Positions 28,683 through 37,269 of a DNA stretch of 64,000 bases are shown piece after piece (the stretch's first letter is position 1; each line of letters opens with the position of its first letter). Position numbers and translations under genes: made by a program. Under the pieces are notes generated by a model that saw nothing but the letters and a program-made list of their open reading frames with translations, had not been told where the DNA came from and did no database searches. This DNA comes from Nonomuraea harbinensis (lineage in GTDB: Bacteria; Actinomycetota; Actinomycetes; Streptosporangiales; Streptosporangiaceae), in NCBI RefSeq assembly GCF_019396385.1, contig NZ_JAHKRN010000031.1, positions 1 to 64,000 of the forward strand, read 5' to 3'.

Positions 28683-28692
28683 AAGGCGGGCG

Positions 28693-28708
28693 CACCCGCT
28701 CCCGGGTG
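28693..28708. terminator. hairpin between MFS and modC (convergent)
   Basis: CACCCG-CTCC-CGGGTG forms a 6-bp stem with a 4-base loop in the 39-base spacer between convergent genes. No T-run is present; a modest terminator candidate. Confidence 0.35.
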
Positions 28709-28721
28709 ATGCCGTGGTCGC

Positions 28722-29753
28722 TCATGCCGGGTAGGCGTGGGTCTCGGTGGCCTTGACCGAGGCCCAGATCCGCTGGCCCGGGGTCAGGTCCAGGTCGGCC
28801 ACGGCCGCGGGGGTGATGTCGGCGAACGCGGTGACGGGCCCGTCGAGGTGCACCCGGACGTTGTCGCCGTGCCGTTCGATGCCGTCGATGGTGGCCCGCC
28901 ACAGGTTGCGCGGGCTGCCGTCCGGGCGGGAGCGGTAGAGCGCCACGGCGGCGGGCGGGAAGGCGACGAACGCGGGCCCGTCGAACTGCTCGCAGGTGTG
29001 CAGCAGCAGCTCGCCGACCTTGACCCGGCCGCCGTCCGCGGTGCCGCGATACAGGTTGAGCCCGACCAGCCGGGCCACGTAGTCGGTGCGCGGGCGCCGG
29101 GCGACCTCGGCCGGCGCGCCCTGCTGGACGATCGCGCCGTGCTCGATCACGATCAGCCGGTCGGCCAGCACCATCGCGTCGAGCGGGTCGTGGGTGACCA
29201 GGACCGTCGCGCCGTCGAAGTCGGCCAGGTGGCGTCGGAGCCGGGAGCGGACCTCCAGCCGGGTGTGGGCGTCGAGCGCGGCCAGCGGCTCGTCCAGCAG
29301 CAGCAGCTCCGGCCGCACGGCCAGCGCCCGCGCCAGCGCGACCCGCTGGGCCTGCCCGCCGGACAGCTGCGCCGGTCTGGCGCTCGCTCGGCCGGCCAGG
29401 CCGACCCGCTCCAGCAGGGCGGCGGCGGCACGGCGCGACTCGGCCTTGGAGACGCCCTGGCAGCGCGGCCCGAAGGCGACGTTGTCCAGCGCCGACAGAT
29501 GAGGGAAGAGCAGGTAGTCCTGGAAGACCATGCCGATCGGGCGGCTCTCGGCAGGCAGGGTGTGCAGCGGCCGGCCGCGCAGGCTGATCTGCCCGCCGGA
29601 CATGCGGGTGAGCCCGGCCAGGGCGCGCAGCGCGGTGGTCTTGCCCGCGCCGTTGGGGCCGAGCAGCGCGACCACCTCCCCGGCGGCGACATGGAGGTCG
29701 AGGTCGAGGGTGAACGCGGGCCGGTTGACGACCAGGCGGGCGCGCAGGGTCAT
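28722..29753 (-). CDS. modC: molybdate ABC transporter ATP-binding protein
   Basis: This 343-residue protein is an ATPase with Walker A GPNGAGKTT, signature QLSGGQAQRVALARALA, Walker B LLLLDEPLAALD and switch VTHDPLDAM. A C-terminal TOBE/Mop domain (about 285-343, LWRATIDGIERHGDNVRVHL and IWASVKATETHAYPA) is characteristic of ModC. The start overlaps the modB stop (ATGA). It powers uptake of molybdate needed by the formate dehydrogenase and PaoABC enzymes in this window. Confidence 0.92.
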   Translation of the reverse strand: MTLRARLVVNRPAFTLDLDLHVAAGEVVALLGPNGAGKTTALRALAGLTRMSGGQISLRGRPLHTLPAESRPIGMVFQDYLLFPHLSALDNVAFGPRCQGVSKAESRRAAAALLERVGLAGRASARPAQLSGGQAQRVALARALAVRPELLLLDEPLAALDAHTRLEVRSRLRRHLADFDGATVLVTHDPLDAMVLADRLIVIEHGAIVQQGAPAEVARRPRTDYVARLVGLNLYRGTADGGRVKVGELLLHTCEQFDGPAFVAFPPAAVALYRSRPDGSPRNLWRATIDGIERHGDNVRVHLDGPVTAFADITPAAVADLDLTPGQRIWASVKATETHAYPA

Positions 29754-30583
29754 GGCGCGCTCACCCACCGGTCGCGCAGGCTGGCCAGGATGACCACGGA
29801 GACGGCCAGCAGCACGAGACTGAGCACGATCGCGGCCTCCGGCTCGGTCTCCAGGGCCAGGTAGACGGCCAGCGGCATGGTGCGGGTGGTGCCGGGGAAG
29901 TTGCCGGCGAACGTGATCGTCGCGCCGAACTCGCCCAGCGCCCGCGCCCAGCACAGCACCGCCCCGGCCACCACCCCCGGCATGACCATGGGCAGCGTCA
30001 CCCGCCGGAACACCGTCCAGCGGGAGGCGCCGAGCGTGGCGGCGGCCTCCTCGAAACGCCGGTCGGCGCCGCGCAACGCGCCCTCGACACTGATCACCAG
30101 GAACGGCATCGCGACGAACGCCTCGGCCACGATCACCCCCGCGGTGGTGAACGGCAGCGTGATCCCGAAGCTCGCCTCCAGCCACTGCCCGACCAGCCCG
30201 CGCCGCCCCAGCACCAGCAGCAACGCGACACCGCCGACCACCGGCGGCAGCACCAGCGGCACGGTGACCAGCGCCCGCACCAGCCTCCGGCCCGGGAACT
30301 CCACCCGGGCCAGCAGCCAGGCCAGCGGCACCCCGAGCAGCAGGCACACGACGGTGGCGACGGTGGCCGACACCAGCGACAGCCGCAGCGCCTCCAGCAC
30401 CTGCGGCTCGGCCAGCCGCTCCAGCAGCGTCGGCCACGGGGCACGGATCAGCAGCCCGGCCAGCGGCAGCACCAGGAAGACCAGCCCTGCCACGGCGGGC
30501 AGCACCAGCATCCACGGCAGCCGCCCGGAGACCTCACGGCGCGGGCCCGGCAGGTCGAGGCGCTCCGGCGCGGAAGAGCTCAT
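29750..30583 (-). CDS. modB: molybdate ABC transporter permease
   Basis: This 277-residue permease has five or six membrane segments. The EAA loop (EEAAATLGASRWTVFRRVTL followed by P) and RALGEFGATITFAGN are nearly invariant in ModB/CysT-like permeases. Near the N-terminus, PWPTLLERLAEPQVLEALRL resembles ModB. It lies between modA (6-base gap) and modC (ATGA overlap). Confidence 0.93.
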   Translation of the reverse strand: MSSSAPERLDLPGPRREVSGRLPWMLVLPAVAGLVFLVLPLAGLLIRAPWPTLLERLAEPQVLEALRLSLVSATVATVVCLLLGVPLAWLLARVEFPGRRLVRALVTVPLVLPPVVGGVALLLVLGRRGLVGQWLEASFGITLPFTTAGVIVAEAFVAMPFLVISVEGALRGADRRFEEAAATLGASRWTVFRRVTLPMVMPGVVAGAVLCWARALGEFGATITFAGNFPGTTRTMPLAVYLALETEPEAAIVLSLVLLAVSVVILASLRDRWVSAP

Positions 30584-30589
30584 CCTTGA

Positions 30590-31378
30590 TCAGGGCGCCT
30601 CGAAGCCGGCCTCGGTCAGCACGTCCCTGCCCTGCCGCGACAGCACCAGGTCGACGAACTGCCGGGCCGCCTCACCGGCCGGCGCCTTGGCCAGGGTGGC
30701 GATCGGATAGTCGTTGATCGCCTGGTCCGCTTCCGGGAACTCGATGCCGGTCACCTTGCCGTCCGAGGCGATCACGTCGGTCGCGTAGACCAGCGCCGCG
30801 TCCACCTCCCCCAGCCGCACCTTGGTCAGCGTGGCCTTGACGTCCTGCTCCAGGGTGACCGGGGTGACTTTCAGCCCGGCCGCGGCCAGCGCCCTGGCGG
30901 CCGCCGCCCCGCACGGCACCTGCTCGGCGCAGAGCGCCACCTTCACCTCGGGGTCGGCCAGGTCCTTGAGCTCGTCCACCTGCGCGGGGTTGTCGGCGGG
31001 GACGGCGATCCGCAGCTTGTTGCGTACGAACGTGACCGGCGCACCGGCCAGCGCGGCGTCGGTGACGGTCTTCATCGTGGCCGGGCTCGCCGCCGCGAAC
31101 ACGTCGGCCGGGGCGCCCTGGACGAGCTGCTGGGCCAGCGTGGCGCTGGAGCCGAAGTTGAACCGGACCGTCGTGCCCGGATGCGCGGCTTCGAAGGCCT
31201 TGCCCAGCTCGGTGAAGGTCCCGGTCAGCGACGCCGCCGCGAACACCGTCACCTCTTTCGCGTCGCCGCCGGACGCCGCCTCCGAAGCGGGGGACGTGGC
31301 GCCGGAGCCGCACCCCGACAACCCCAGCGCGAGCGCGACGGGCAGGGCGACCGCCCACCGGGAAAGACGAAAGACCAA
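30590..31378 (-). CDS. modA: molybdate-binding lipoprotein
   Basis: This 262-residue protein has a signal peptide ending in lipobox LSGC (Cys23). The mature protein begins with a linker and then VTVFAAASLTGTFTELGKAF, the ModA opening with the oxyanion-binding Ser. RFNFGSSATLAQQLVQGAPA and ALVYATDVIASDGKVTGIEF continue the ModA pattern. It captures molybdate or tungstate outside the membrane for ModBC. It is the first transporter gene, nine bases after the TOBE regulator gene. Confidence 0.94.
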   Translation of the reverse strand: MVFRLSRWAVALPVALALGLSGCGSGATSPASEAASGGDAKEVTVFAAASLTGTFTELGKAFEAAHPGTTVRFNFGSSATLAQQLVQGAPADVFAAASPATMKTVTDAALAGAPVTFVRNKLRIAVPADNPAQVDELKDLADPEVKVALCAEQVPCGAAAARALAAAGLKVTPVTLEQDVKATLTKVRLGEVDAALVYATDVIASDGKVTGIEFPEADQAINDYPIATLAKAPAGEAARQFVDLVLSRQGRDVLTEAGFEAP

Positions 31379-31387
31379 GGGGGCTCC

Positions 31388-31813
31388 TCACAGATGACTG
31401 GCCACGCGCTCGTGACCGGGGATCTCCACGACGACGTTGGTGGACTTGATCACGGCGACCGCCACCACCCCCGGCTCCAGGCCCAGCTCGTCGGCGGCCT
31501 GGCGGCTCATCAGCGACACCACCCGGAACGGCCCCGCGGCGATCTCCACCTGCGCCATCACCGCGTCGCGGATCACCTCGGTGACGATCCCGCGGAAACG
31601 GTTGCGCGCCGACGTGCGGCCGCCGTCGCCGACCGACTCGACCTGGGCGCGGGCGAAGGCGGCCAGGTCGGCGCCGTTGACCCGCCGGTGGCCGTGCTCG
31701 TCGCGCTCCGCGCGCAGCCGGCCCGCGTCCACCCATCGGCGGACCGTGTCGGAGCTGACCCCGAGCAGCGCCGCGGCCTCACTGATCCGGAACGTCGTCA
31801 CAGCCCTCACCAT
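31388..31813 (-). CDS. HTH (excisionase/MerR-like) plus TOBE domain molybdate-responsive regulator
   Basis: This 141-residue protein has an N-terminal DNA-binding domain (TTFRISEAAALLGVSSDTVR through GHRRVNGADLAAFA) and a C-terminal TOBE domain (about 70-137, VIRDAVMAQVEIAAGPFRVV and VVAVAVIKSTNVVVEI). TOBE domains bind molybdate, so this is probably the ModE-like switch for modABC, in line with its place at the head of the operon. ATG 31813 is favoured; GTG codons a few residues later are alternatives. Confidence 0.85.
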   Translation of the reverse strand: MVRAVTTFRISEAAALLGVSSDTVRRWVDAGRLRAERDEHGHRRVNGADLAAFARAQVESVGDGGRTSARNRFRGIVTEVIRDAVMAQVEIAAGPFRVVSLMSRQAADELGLEPGVVAVAVIKSTNVVVEIPGHERVASHL

Positions 31814-32019
31814 ACCCTTCGCACATGCCAACCTGAATACCGGTCTTCCACCGCAACAGCGGCGCTCTCTACGGATCTGCCATGGCATCCACGAGATCCG
31901 CGGCGTGACCGGGCCGGCGAGAACACCCGAGGAAGATCTGCCGCCCCTTGGCGAACCTCAGAGGCTGTCACGAACCCAACATGTCTACCTTGAGGGACAG
32001 ACAGGGAGAAAGGGCGGCC

Positions 32020-33849
32020 ATGACTGCTGGAGAACCCGGTCACTCAGGCGACTCCCGCTACCTGCCGATCGGAGACCACGGTCTCATCGGCGACCTGCGG
32101 ACGGTGGCGCTCGTGGGCACCAACGGCACCATCGACTGGTACTGCTGCCCGCGCTTCGACGCGCCCAGCGTGTTCGCCGCGATCCTCGACGCCGACCGGG
32201 GCGGCTCGTTCGAGCTGGCCGCCGACACCCCGGCCAGGACCAAACAGTTCTACTTCCCCGACACCAACGTCCTCATCACCCGCTTCTTCGCCGACGACGG
32301 GGTGGGCGAGATCCAGGACTTCATGCCCATCGCGGACGACTCGCGCGAGGCCGACCGGCACCGGATGATCCGCCGGGTGTCCTGCGTCCGCGGCTCGCTC
32401 CCGTTCCGCGCCCGGGTCGCGCCCCGCTTCGACTACGCGAGGCAGCCGCACACCGTGATCCCGCAGGAGGATCGCGTGCTGTTCGAGTCGGCGTCGCTGT
32501 CGCTGTCCCTGACCGCCAGCGTGCCGATGGAGACCGACGGGCAGGACGCGTGGGCGAAGTTCGAGCTCAGCGAGGGAGAGCAGGCGGTGTTCGCGCTCGA
32601 CCGGATCGGCGGCGACCTGGCGGCGCGCGGCTGCCCGATCGCGGAGGCCGAGGACGAGTTCACCGCCACGGTCCGCTACTGGCGGCGCTGGCTGTCGTCC
32701 TCGCGCTACCGTGGCCGGTGGCGCGAGGTGGTCCACCGCTCCGCGCTCACGCTCAAGCTGCTCACCTACGCCCCGACCGGCGGGATCGTCGCCGCGCCGA
32801 CGACCAGCCTGCCCGAGCAGCTCGGCGGCGAGCGCAACTGGGACTACCGCTACGTGTGGATCCGCGACGCCGCGTTCTGCGTGTACGCGCTGCTCAGGCT
32901 GGGCTTCACCAAGGAGGCGGAGGCCTTCATGGGCTTCCTGTCCACGCACGTGCCGCTCAGCAGCGACAGCGGCACCGGCCCGCTGCAGATCATGTACGGC
33001 ATCGACGGGCGCAGCGACCTGCCCGAGCACGAACTCGGCCATCTGGAGGGCTATCGGGGCTCCGCCCCGGTGCGGATCGGCAACGCCGCCGCCGACCAGC
33101 TCCAGCTCGACATCTACGGGGCGCTCATCGACTCCATCTACCTCTACAACAAGTGGGGCGACCCGATCGCCAGCGACCGCTGGGACGAGCTCTGCACCCT
33201 GGTCGACTGGGTCTGCCTGCACTGGGACCAGCCCGACGAGGGCATCTGGGAGACCCGCGGCGGCCGTAAGAACTTCGTCTACTCGCGGCTGATGTGCTGG
33301 GTGGCCATCGAGCGTGCCATGCGGGTGGCGATCCAGCGCGGGCTGCCCGCCGACATCCCGCGCTGGCGCGAGGCACGCGACGCGATCTACCAGGAGATCA
33401 TGCGGCGCGGCTGGTCGGCCAAGCTGCGGGCGTTCGTCCAGCACTTCGACGAGGACGTGCTGGACGCGTCCCTGCTGATGATGCCGCTGGCCAAGTTCGT
33501 CTCGCCGACCGACCCCAAGTGGCTGTCCACCCTCGACGTACTCGGCGACGGGCTGGTCTCCGACTCGCTGGTCTACCGCTACGACCCGGCGGTCAGCTCC
33601 GACGGGTTGCGGGGCTCGGAGGGCACGTTCTCCATCTGCTCCTTCTGGTACGTCGAGGCCCTGGCCCGCGCCGGCCGCGTCGACGAGGCCCGCCTGGCCT
33701 TCGAGAAGATGCTCACGTACGCCAACCATCTGGGCCTGTACGCCGAGGAGATCGGCCACACCGGCGAGCAGCTCGGCAACTTCCCGCAGGCCATCACCCA
33801 CCTCGCGCTCATCAGCGCGGCCTTCAACCTCGACCACGCCCTCGGCTGA
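32020..33849 (+). CDS. glycoside hydrolase family 15 protein (glucoamylase/trehalase type)
   Basis: This 609-residue cytosolic protein has an N-terminal beta-sandwich domain (YLPIGDHGLIGDLRTVALVG, GTIDWYCCPRFDAPSVF) and a GH15 alpha/alpha barrel. Motifs ERNWDYRYVWIRDAAF, QPDEGIWETRGGRKNFVYSR and the late EEIGHTGEQLGNFPQAITHL carry the paired catalytic glutamates. Mycobacterial relatives hydrolyse trehalose; others act on maltooligosaccharides, so both are possible. There is no signal peptide. ATG 32020 follows GGGAGAAAGGG; upstream in-frame starts at 31948 and 31981 are less well placed. Confidence 0.92.
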   Translation: MTAGEPGHSGDSRYLPIGDHGLIGDLRTVALVGTNGTIDWYCCPRFDAPSVFAAILDADRGGSFELAADTPARTKQFYFPDTNVLITRFFADDGVGEIQDFMPIADDSREADRHRMIRRVSCVRGSLPFRARVAPRFDYARQPHTVIPQEDRVLFESASLSLSLTASVPMETDGQDAWAKFELSEGEQAVFALDRIGGDLAARGCPIAEAEDEFTATVRYWRRWLSSSRYRGRWREVVHRSALTLKLLTYAPTGGIVAAPTTSLPEQLGGERNWDYRYVWIRDAAFCVYALLRLGFTKEAEAFMGFLSTHVPLSSDSGTGPLQIMYGIDGRSDLPEHELGHLEGYRGSAPVRIGNAAADQLQLDIYGALIDSIYLYNKWGDPIASDRWDELCTLVDWVCLHWDQPDEGIWETRGGRKNFVYSRLMCWVAIERAMRVAIQRGLPADIPRWREARDAIYQEIMRRGWSAKLRAFVQHFDEDVLDASLLMMPLAKFVSPTDPKWLSTLDVLGDGLVSDSLVYRYDPAVSSDGLRGSEGTFSICSFWYVEALARAGRVDEARLAFEKMLTYANHLGLYAEEIGHTGEQLGNFPQAITHLALISAAFNLDHALG

Positions 33850-33857
33850 CGGCGAAA

Positions 33858-34448
33858 TCAGGCGAGCCGGCGGTCTTCGAGGGGGTTGGCGGCGATCCGC
33901 CCCGCGACGTCGTTCCCGACCGACGCGGCGGTGGCGCCGTCCGGCTTGCGCCTCGCCTGGTCCTCGAAGCACGCCAGGAACTCCGCGCCGAATCCCAGCC
34001 GGGGATGGCGGGCGAGCATCTCCGCCCGGGCCTCCGGCGAGAACTCCTCCGGCCGCCGTCCCACCACCTCCCAGCTGGTGGCGACCTGCAGCAGGTGGGA
34101 CTCCGGGTCGGTGGCCGGGGACACGTCGTCGCGCATGTGCAGCACGATGATCTCGCCGACCCTGGCGGCCCGCTCCGCCGGCCAGCCGGCTGCCACGCCG
34201 AAGACCCAGGCCAGATGTCCTCCGGCCTCCTCGAACGGCGCCCTGTGGCTGTCGAAAGGCTCCGTCAGCCCGATGTCGTGGAGCAGGGCCGAGACGTAGT
34301 AGAGCTCGTCGTCGAAGGCGATCCCGTGCGCCGTGCCGTACATCGTCCCCCAGAGGTAGGAGCGGACGCGGTGGTTGAACAGCGCGGGCGAGTAGAAACG
34401 CCTGGCCACCGACAGCGCCGCCGCGGCGGCGGGAGTCTCCGGGAACAT
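33858..34448 (-). CDS. HD-domain metal-dependent phosphohydrolase-like protein
   Basis: This 196-residue protein carries the HD pattern: His26 in FNHRVRSYLWG, His57-Asp58 in SALLHDIGL, then EEAGGHLAWVFG and IIVLHMRDD. The order and spacing resemble the cyanamide hydratase/small HD hydrolase group (a compact single domain). The substrate is unknown. It converges on the GH15 gene with eight bases between stops. Confidence 0.82.
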   Translation of the reverse strand: MFPETPAAAAALSVARRFYSPALFNHRVRSYLWGTMYGTAHGIAFDDELYYVSALLHDIGLTEPFDSHRAPFEEAGGHLAWVFGVAAGWPAERAARVGEIIVLHMRDDVSPATDPESHLLQVATSWEVVGRRPEEFSPEARAEMLARHPRLGFGAEFLACFEDQARRKPDGATAASVGNDVAGRIAANPLEDRRLA

Positions 34449-34559
34449 GGGCCCAGCTTGTCATCCGGTCGCCAGGTCGCCGAGGTCCGGATTCGGCCGC
34501 ATGCGGCGGTCGGTACGCGATGCGGGGACCGCGCTGACCGAGCCCGCGCGGCCGATGGC

Positions 34560-35009
34560 CTATCTTGGCGGGTCGTCGACCTTGAGCTTGTCTCCCGTGT
34601 CGGAGACGAAGACGACCAGCAGCTTCGCCGGCCGCGTCCGGCTGGTGTTCTCCGTGAGCACATGGTGGGCGCCCGGCGGCTCGACCCAGTTCTCGCCCCG
34701 GCGGTACGCACGCACCGGCTCGCCGCCGAGCCGGCTGCGCACGGTGCCCTCGAGTACGTACGCGTAGACGAAAGCCTGGCCGTGCCGATGCGGCGCCGCG
34801 CGTGCGGCGGGCGGGAAGCTCACGATCGCCGAGGTGAACGTCTTGCCCTCGACGTTCGGCAGCGGCTGCTCCAGGAGGGGCGACAGCGTCTCGGACGGCG
34901 GCCGCGAAACCGTGGCGGCCACCGGCGGCTGGGCGGTCGCGCGCTCCACCGCGGGCGCGCACGCGACGGACGCGGCCAGAAGCCCACCGGCGGACAGTAC
35001 GCGGATCAT
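34560..35009 (-). CDS. cupin-domain lipoprotein
   Basis: This 149-residue protein begins MIRVLSAGGLLAASVACAPA, a signal peptide with a likely lipobox Cys. It then forms a single cupin barrel: PHRHGQAFVYAYVLEGTV supplies the His pair, GENWVEPPGAHHVLTEN the second motif, and KLLVVFVSDTG the closing strand. AGGAGAG precedes ATG 35009, so the longer frame from 35099 is rejected. It is a small metal-binding protein outside the membrane; the ligand is unknown. The IS605-type element lies just upstream. Confidence 0.85.
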   Translation of the reverse strand: MIRVLSAGGLLAASVACAPAVERATAQPPVAATVSRPPSETLSPLLEQPLPNVEGKTFTSAIVSFPPAARAAPHRHGQAFVYAYVLEGTVRSRLGGEPVRAYRRGENWVEPPGAHHVLTENTSRTRPAKLLVVFVSDTGDKLKVDDPPR

Positions 35010-35059
35010 CACGGCTCTCCTGTCCTGCTTCGCACGTACGAAGCGGGGATCGGGCAGGA

Positions 35060-36290
35060 GGATTGACATCCTCCCCCGCCTGAAGGCGTGGGATTCCAAC
35101 CCGTCTCACGCTGAGAGGAGACAGGTTGAGGTTCGCGGTTCACCGGCTCGCCCAACGGCAAGCCTCCCCGCGCAGCAACGGCATGCCCTGCCGCGTGTGC
35201 GATGTTTCTGGCCGCGTTCACATCGGCGTTGCCAGCGTATCCGCAGGACCGGCACCGGTAGCGCGCTTGGCTCTCACGCGCCGCCCGGTCCACGATCCCG
35301 CACGCCGAGCACCGCTGGCTCGTACACGCGGGGTTGATCTTCTGGACGCGGCCGGGAGCCTTATGCTCCAGCCGCGCCACGGCCGGCCCCACCCGTTGGC
35401 GAGGATGCCCCGGTTCAGGCCCGCTTTCTGGCGGACGTTGCGGCCCGGCGCTTCGAGGGTGCCGGACGCCGACCGGGTCATGTTACGGATCTTCAGGTCT
35501 TCGACGGCGATCACGTCGAACCTGCGGGCCAGGTCCGTGCTGGTCTTCTCCACCCAGTTCTTGCGCCGGTCAGTCTCACGCCCCTTCAGCTTCGCGATCG
35601 CCGCCTTCACCTGGTCGCGCCGGTTCGACCCGCGTTTGGCCCGCGCCAACTTCCGCAGCAGACGCGCCAGCCGCCTCTGCTCGGTATGGGGATCGCGGCG
35701 AACGCCACATGCCAGCGCCCGACGCGGTCGCGGGTCACCCGGAACGACTTGACGCCCTCGGGGACGGTGCGGGACCAGCGGAACCGCACCCAGCCCACCT
35801 TGGGGATCTTGACCTCGCCGACGTGGCGGGACAGGCGGCGCACGTCACCCGCTTTGACGGCGACGATCCGGAAGCCTTCCCCCTGCCCGCGTTTGCGCCA
35901 CGTCGGGCGCCGGTGGGTTCCGCCGAAGTAGTTCGCCATGGCTCGGGCGAAGTCCTTGAGCGCCTGCTGCTGGACGATGGTCGACCCGGCACGGAGCCAC
36001 GCGCAGGCCGCCCGCGCCTGGGTGAGCTGGCGGCACTGCTCGGCGAAACCGGGCGCACTCTTACGCCCTGGCTTCCAGTGGGCGTGCTGCTCGACCGCCA
36101 GGTTCCACACGTATCGGGCGTGCCCGCAGTGCTCCAGCAGCGCCTGCTCCTGGGCAGGCCTGGGCTGGAGTCGGTAGCGGGACACGCCGATCACACTACT
36201 GACTGTCACCGACAATAATTCAGGGGACAGAAGTGTCCGGCTGTTCCGCGTTTCCTCCCCGCCCTGAAGGAGGGGGCATCCACGCTGTAG
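35060..36290 (-). mobile_element. IS605/IS1341-type element carrying only a decayed tnpB
   Basis: The element is bounded by near-identical 18-base motifs, TCCTCCCCCGCCTGAAGG (35069-35086) and TCCTCCCCGCCCTGAAGG (36253-36270), matching at 16 of 18 positions in the same orientation. Each lies in a small hairpin typical of IS200/IS605-family ends. Between them is only a tnpB relic on the minus strand. No tnpA is present, so movement would need a TnpA in trans. Exact ends are estimated. Confidence 0.7.
35063..36194 (-). pseudogene. tnpB: tnpB (IS605-family RNA-guided nuclease), internally deleted and frameshifted
   Basis: Segment 1 (from GTG 36194 to about 35690) reads RYRLQPRPAQEQALLEHCGH through VGRWHVAFAAIPIP. 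Segment 2 (about 35689-35420, another frame) reads KLARAKRGSNRRDQVKAAIA and VIAVEDLKIRNM. Segment 3 (about 35390-35070, a further frame) reads LEHKAPGRVQKINPACTSQR, CSACG, CRSCG and GNADVNAARN. The join between segments 1 and 2 removes roughly 40-50 residues, including the first RuvC aspartate. The second RuvC acid, zinc finger and last acid survive. The protein cannot be a functional nuclease. Confidence 0.88.
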
Positions 36291-36309
36291 GTGTTTGGTG
36301 ACGGCCCGG

Positions 36310-37047
36310 TTATCCGCCTTCCGTGACCCGGATGATCGTCTTGCCGGAGACGCGCTGGGTCGGCGCGAACGCGGAGGGCGCCTCGGCGAGCGTCCGCACG
36401 GCCCCGACGATCGGGCGGAGCCGTCCGTCCCGGACCCGCCGCGCCAGGTCCGCCAGCCGGGCACGATCGGCCTCGACGACGAAGAAGATCGCCCGCCCGC
36501 CGGGAGGCCGGACGGCGGGCGGGGAGACGATGGTGACGAGCGTGCCGCGCGCGAGTTGCGCCGCGACAGAGCCGACACCGCCCGCGACGCCGTGGATCAG
36601 GACGGTCTGGCCGGCGACCAGACGGCCGTGGTCGAACAGGCCCTGCCACGCGGTCAGTCCTGAGATCGGCAGCGCGGCGGCCACGGTGTGGTCGACACCG
36701 GCCGGCAGCGGCGCGAGGTTGCGGGCCTCCACCGCGACGTACTCGGCCAGCGAGCCGTTGCGGGCCCAGTCGGTCAGCCCGAACACCCGCTGGCCGACGG
36801 TCAGGCCGGTCGTCCCGTATCCCAGCTCGGCGACCACACCCGACACCTCGTGCCCGGGCACACTGGGCGTCCGGTCGCGGCCGGCGCGATCGGACCACGT
36901 CGCCGGCCAGTCGAGCTCGCCGCGGGTGAACCCCGCGGCATGCACCCGGACGACGACGTCGTTCTCGGCGGCGTGCGGGTACGGCTCTTCCGTCAGGGAA
37001 AGCCCGGCCAGACCGGCGGCGCGGTCTCGAACGGTGATGGCCCGCAT
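36310..37047 (-). CDS. zinc-independent alcohol dehydrogenase/quinone reductase (MDR) with internal deletion
   Basis: This 245-residue reading frame has the GroES-like half (VRVHAAGFTRGELDWPATWS, VPGHEVSGVVAELGYG) and the start of the Rossmann half (VLIHGVAGGVGSVAAQLARG). It then jumps to TLVTIVSPPAVRPPGG and RAIFFVVEADRARLADLARR. Family members are about 305-310 residues. About 60 residues of NADPH-binding fold are missing at 36541-36552 without breaking the frame. The product is probably non-functional. The dead IS605-type element lies next to its 3' end. Confidence 0.8.
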   Translation of the reverse strand: MRAITVRDRAAGLAGLSLTEEPYPHAAENDVVVRVHAAGFTRGELDWPATWSDRAGRDRTPSVPGHEVSGVVAELGYGTTGLTVGQRVFGLTDWARNGSLAEYVAVEARNLAPLPAGVDHTVAAALPISGLTAWQGLFDHGRLVAGQTVLIHGVAGGVGSVAAQLARGTLVTIVSPPAVRPPGGRAIFFVVEADRARLADLARRVRDGRLRPIVGAVRTLAEAPSAFAPTQRVSGKTIIRVTEGG

Positions 37048-37269
37048 GACGGCTCCTCGCTCGTGGTGGAGACATCGAACAGGACGAACGTACAGGCGTT
37101 ACCCTCCCGGACCCGGCCCCGCCACGACGTGCCGCGCGGATCCGCGCGCGATGGCTCCGGACCCCCTCCGCTCGACAGGCACTCCCGGCCGGTCGGTACA
37201 GTGAGAGGAGGTGCGCCGGGAAGTCTGGTCGGCAAATGACCGACTCGTACCCGAATCCCGGAGCGCCTC

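Noticed and set aside
32044-35109. A 1021-codon open frame on the minus strand
   Set aside because: It is antisense to the GH15 gene and out of frame with the HD and cupin genes; no domain pattern is visible.
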